Shown: piece by piece, positions 13,576-14,352 of the stretch
How the letters are laid out: every line of letters begins with the position of its first letter
How positions within the stretch are numbered: the first letter of the stretch is position 1
Source: Solirubrobacteraceae bacterium
GTDB taxonomy: Bacteria > Actinomycetota > Thermoleophilia > Solirubrobacterales > Solirubrobacteraceae
DNA length: 14,352 nucleotides
Direction of reading: 5' to 3'
Assembly (NCBI GenBank): GCA_025935735.1
Contig: JAICUS010000091.1
Coordinates: 1-14,352 of the forward strand
Position numbers and translations under genes: made by a program
The notes under the pieces: generated by a model
The model's database searches: none
Seen by the model: the letters and a program-made list of their open reading frames with translations, nothing else
Told to the model about the DNA's origin: nothing

Positions 13576-14352
13576 CTACGTCAGCGACTTCATCGGGTAC
13601 TCGAACTTGCCCTGCGCGACGTTCGACGGCTGCACCGCGACGATCTGGCCCTGCTTGATCTGGATGAGCACCGGGGGCGGCGCCGTGTTGTCGTGGAAGT
13701 GGTCGCCGCTGGAGTCGAACTTGATGTGGCCGTAGAACGACTGGAGGTCCGTCGCGGCGATGAGCTGGTTGAGCTTGGTCTTGTCGTCGTCGCTCAGCCC
13801 CGGTCCCTTGCCGAGCTTCTGCAGCGCCTGCTGGAGCACGAGCGCGGACGCCGCGCAGCCGGCCGCGGTGTAGTCCGCGCCGGCGTTGTTCTTGGCCTTG
13901 TAGTTGGCGGCGAACTCCTTGCCGGTGCCGAAGACGTCGTCCTTGTAGGGGAACTCGGGCACCCAGTCGGTGATGCCGAAGACGCCCTCGGCGTCCGGCC
14001 CGAGCTCCTTCGCGAAGGACGGCTCGGTCACGCCGTAGTGCATGATGATCGCCTTCGGCGTCCACTTCACGGACTTGCAGGCCTTGACCACGTCGATGAG
14101 GACCGTGTCGTGGCCGCCGACCGCGAGGATGTCCGGCTTGTCGTGGGCCACGCCGCTGATGATCGGCGTCAGGTCGGCGTCGGGCGGGAAGAGGGAGTTC
14201 TTGACGAGGTTCAGCCCGGCTTCCTTGGCGCCCTTGGCGAAGCCGGCGGCGGCGTCCTTGGAGAACGGCTCGTTGGCGCCGAGCACCGCGGCGCTGGTCG
14301 GCTTGGTGCCCGCGCTGTCGACGATGAACTTGAGCGCCTTGTCGGCGGTCAG
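13576..14352 (-). CDS. ABC transporter substrate-binding protein, branched-chain amino acid type (partial, N-terminus beyond window)
   Basis: 258 C-terminal residues of a periplasmic-binding-protein type I (Peripla_BP_6, LivJ-like) protein; the frame runs off the end of the window, so the signal peptide is not seen. Visible features are VLGANEPFSKDAAAGFAKGAKEAG (helix after the first lobe strand), SGVAHDKPDILAVGGHDTVLIDVV, the hinge region around AIIMHYGVTEPSFAKELG, and GADYTAAGCAASALVLQQALQK, the classic helix of the second lobe. The end has FYGHIKFDSSGDHFHDN and VLIQIKQGQIVAV, the usual closing strand pair, then a short tail. The family binds amino acids, urea, amides or related compounds for LIV-type ABC importers. 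It lies two bases upstream of an FAD oxidase on the same strand, so the bound compound is probably an amine or amino acid derivative. Permease genes may be beyond the window. Confidence 0.9.
   Translation of the reverse strand: MTADKALKFIVDSAGTKPTSAAVLGANEPFSKDAAAGFAKGAKEAGLNLVKNSLFPPDADLTPIISGVAHDKPDILAVGGHDTVLIDVVKACKSVKWTPKAIIMHYGVTEPSFAKELGPDAEGVFGITDWVPEFPYKDDVFGTGKEFAANYKAKNNAGADYTAAGCAASALVLQQALQKLGKGPGLSDDDKTKLNQLIAATDLQSFYGHIKFDSSGDHFHDNTAPPPVLIQIKQGQIVAVQPSNVAQGKFEYPMKSLT

Noticed and set aside
1..14352. CRISPR array, tRNA, insertion sequence or attachment-site signals
   Set aside because: No regularly spaced repeats, cloverleaf-like segments, transposase motifs or flanking duplications were seen on either strand.

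Overview
The window is very GC-rich (third codon positions are almost all G or C) and densely packed, with 12 complete or partial genes that I can support plus one probable small membrane gene. Base composition, leaderless-type and ATGA-coupled starts, a DUF1990 protein, a DUF4126 protein, ECF sigma factors and a GMC oxidoreductase of the long-chain alcohol oxidase type all suggest a high-GC actinobacterium. My best guess is class Thermoleophilia (Solirubrobacter/Conexibacter-like), but this is an impression from gene style, not a measured placement. No tRNA, rRNA, CRISPR array, transposase or prophage signal was seen.

Layout. (1) Positions 2-2518, plus strand: the C-terminal part of an ECF42-type sigma factor, a TIGR01777-type NAD-dependent epimerase and a UV damage endonuclease (uvsE), joined by a one-base overlap and a one-base gap, so probably one transcript. 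(2) 2551-3335, minus strand: a two-helix small membrane protein followed by a short ECF sigma factor with no anti-sigma gene beside it. (3) 3368-5100, plus strand: a tandem-DUF1990 protein and a DUF4126 membrane protein overlapping by ATGA; a perfect 6-1-6 palindrome lies in the divergent gap before it. (4) 5097-6973, minus strand: a two-domain lipoprotein of unknown function and an NAD-dependent epimerase, again ATGA-coupled. The epimerase stop shares a CTAG with the DUF4126 stop. (5) 7133-8890, plus strand: a stand-alone lipoprotein solute-binding protein for a peptide/nickel-type ABC transporter, with a strong ribosome binding site, a structured leader and a terminator hairpin. (6) 9008-12177, plus strand: a large membrane-fused GMC flavoprotein and a five-helix membrane partner, ATGA-coupled and led by a promoter that predicts a leaderless mRNA. 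(7) 12179-14352, minus strand: a branched-chain-amino-acid-type solute-binding protein (N-terminus beyond the window) and, two bases downstream, a DadA/PuuB-like FAD amine or amino acid oxidase.

How they fit together. Most pairs are translationally coupled. Two look like small functional modules: the LIV-type binding protein with an FAD oxidase (uptake plus oxidation of an amine or amino acid), and the GMC flavoprotein with its membrane partner. The second pair is the best candidate for an undescribed system: an FAO-like oxidase with a four-cysteine cluster, carrying an extra N-terminal eight-helix domain that looks internally duplicated, next to an unrecognised integral membrane protein. It could pass electrons from a hydrophobic alcohol or sterol to the membrane, but this is inference.
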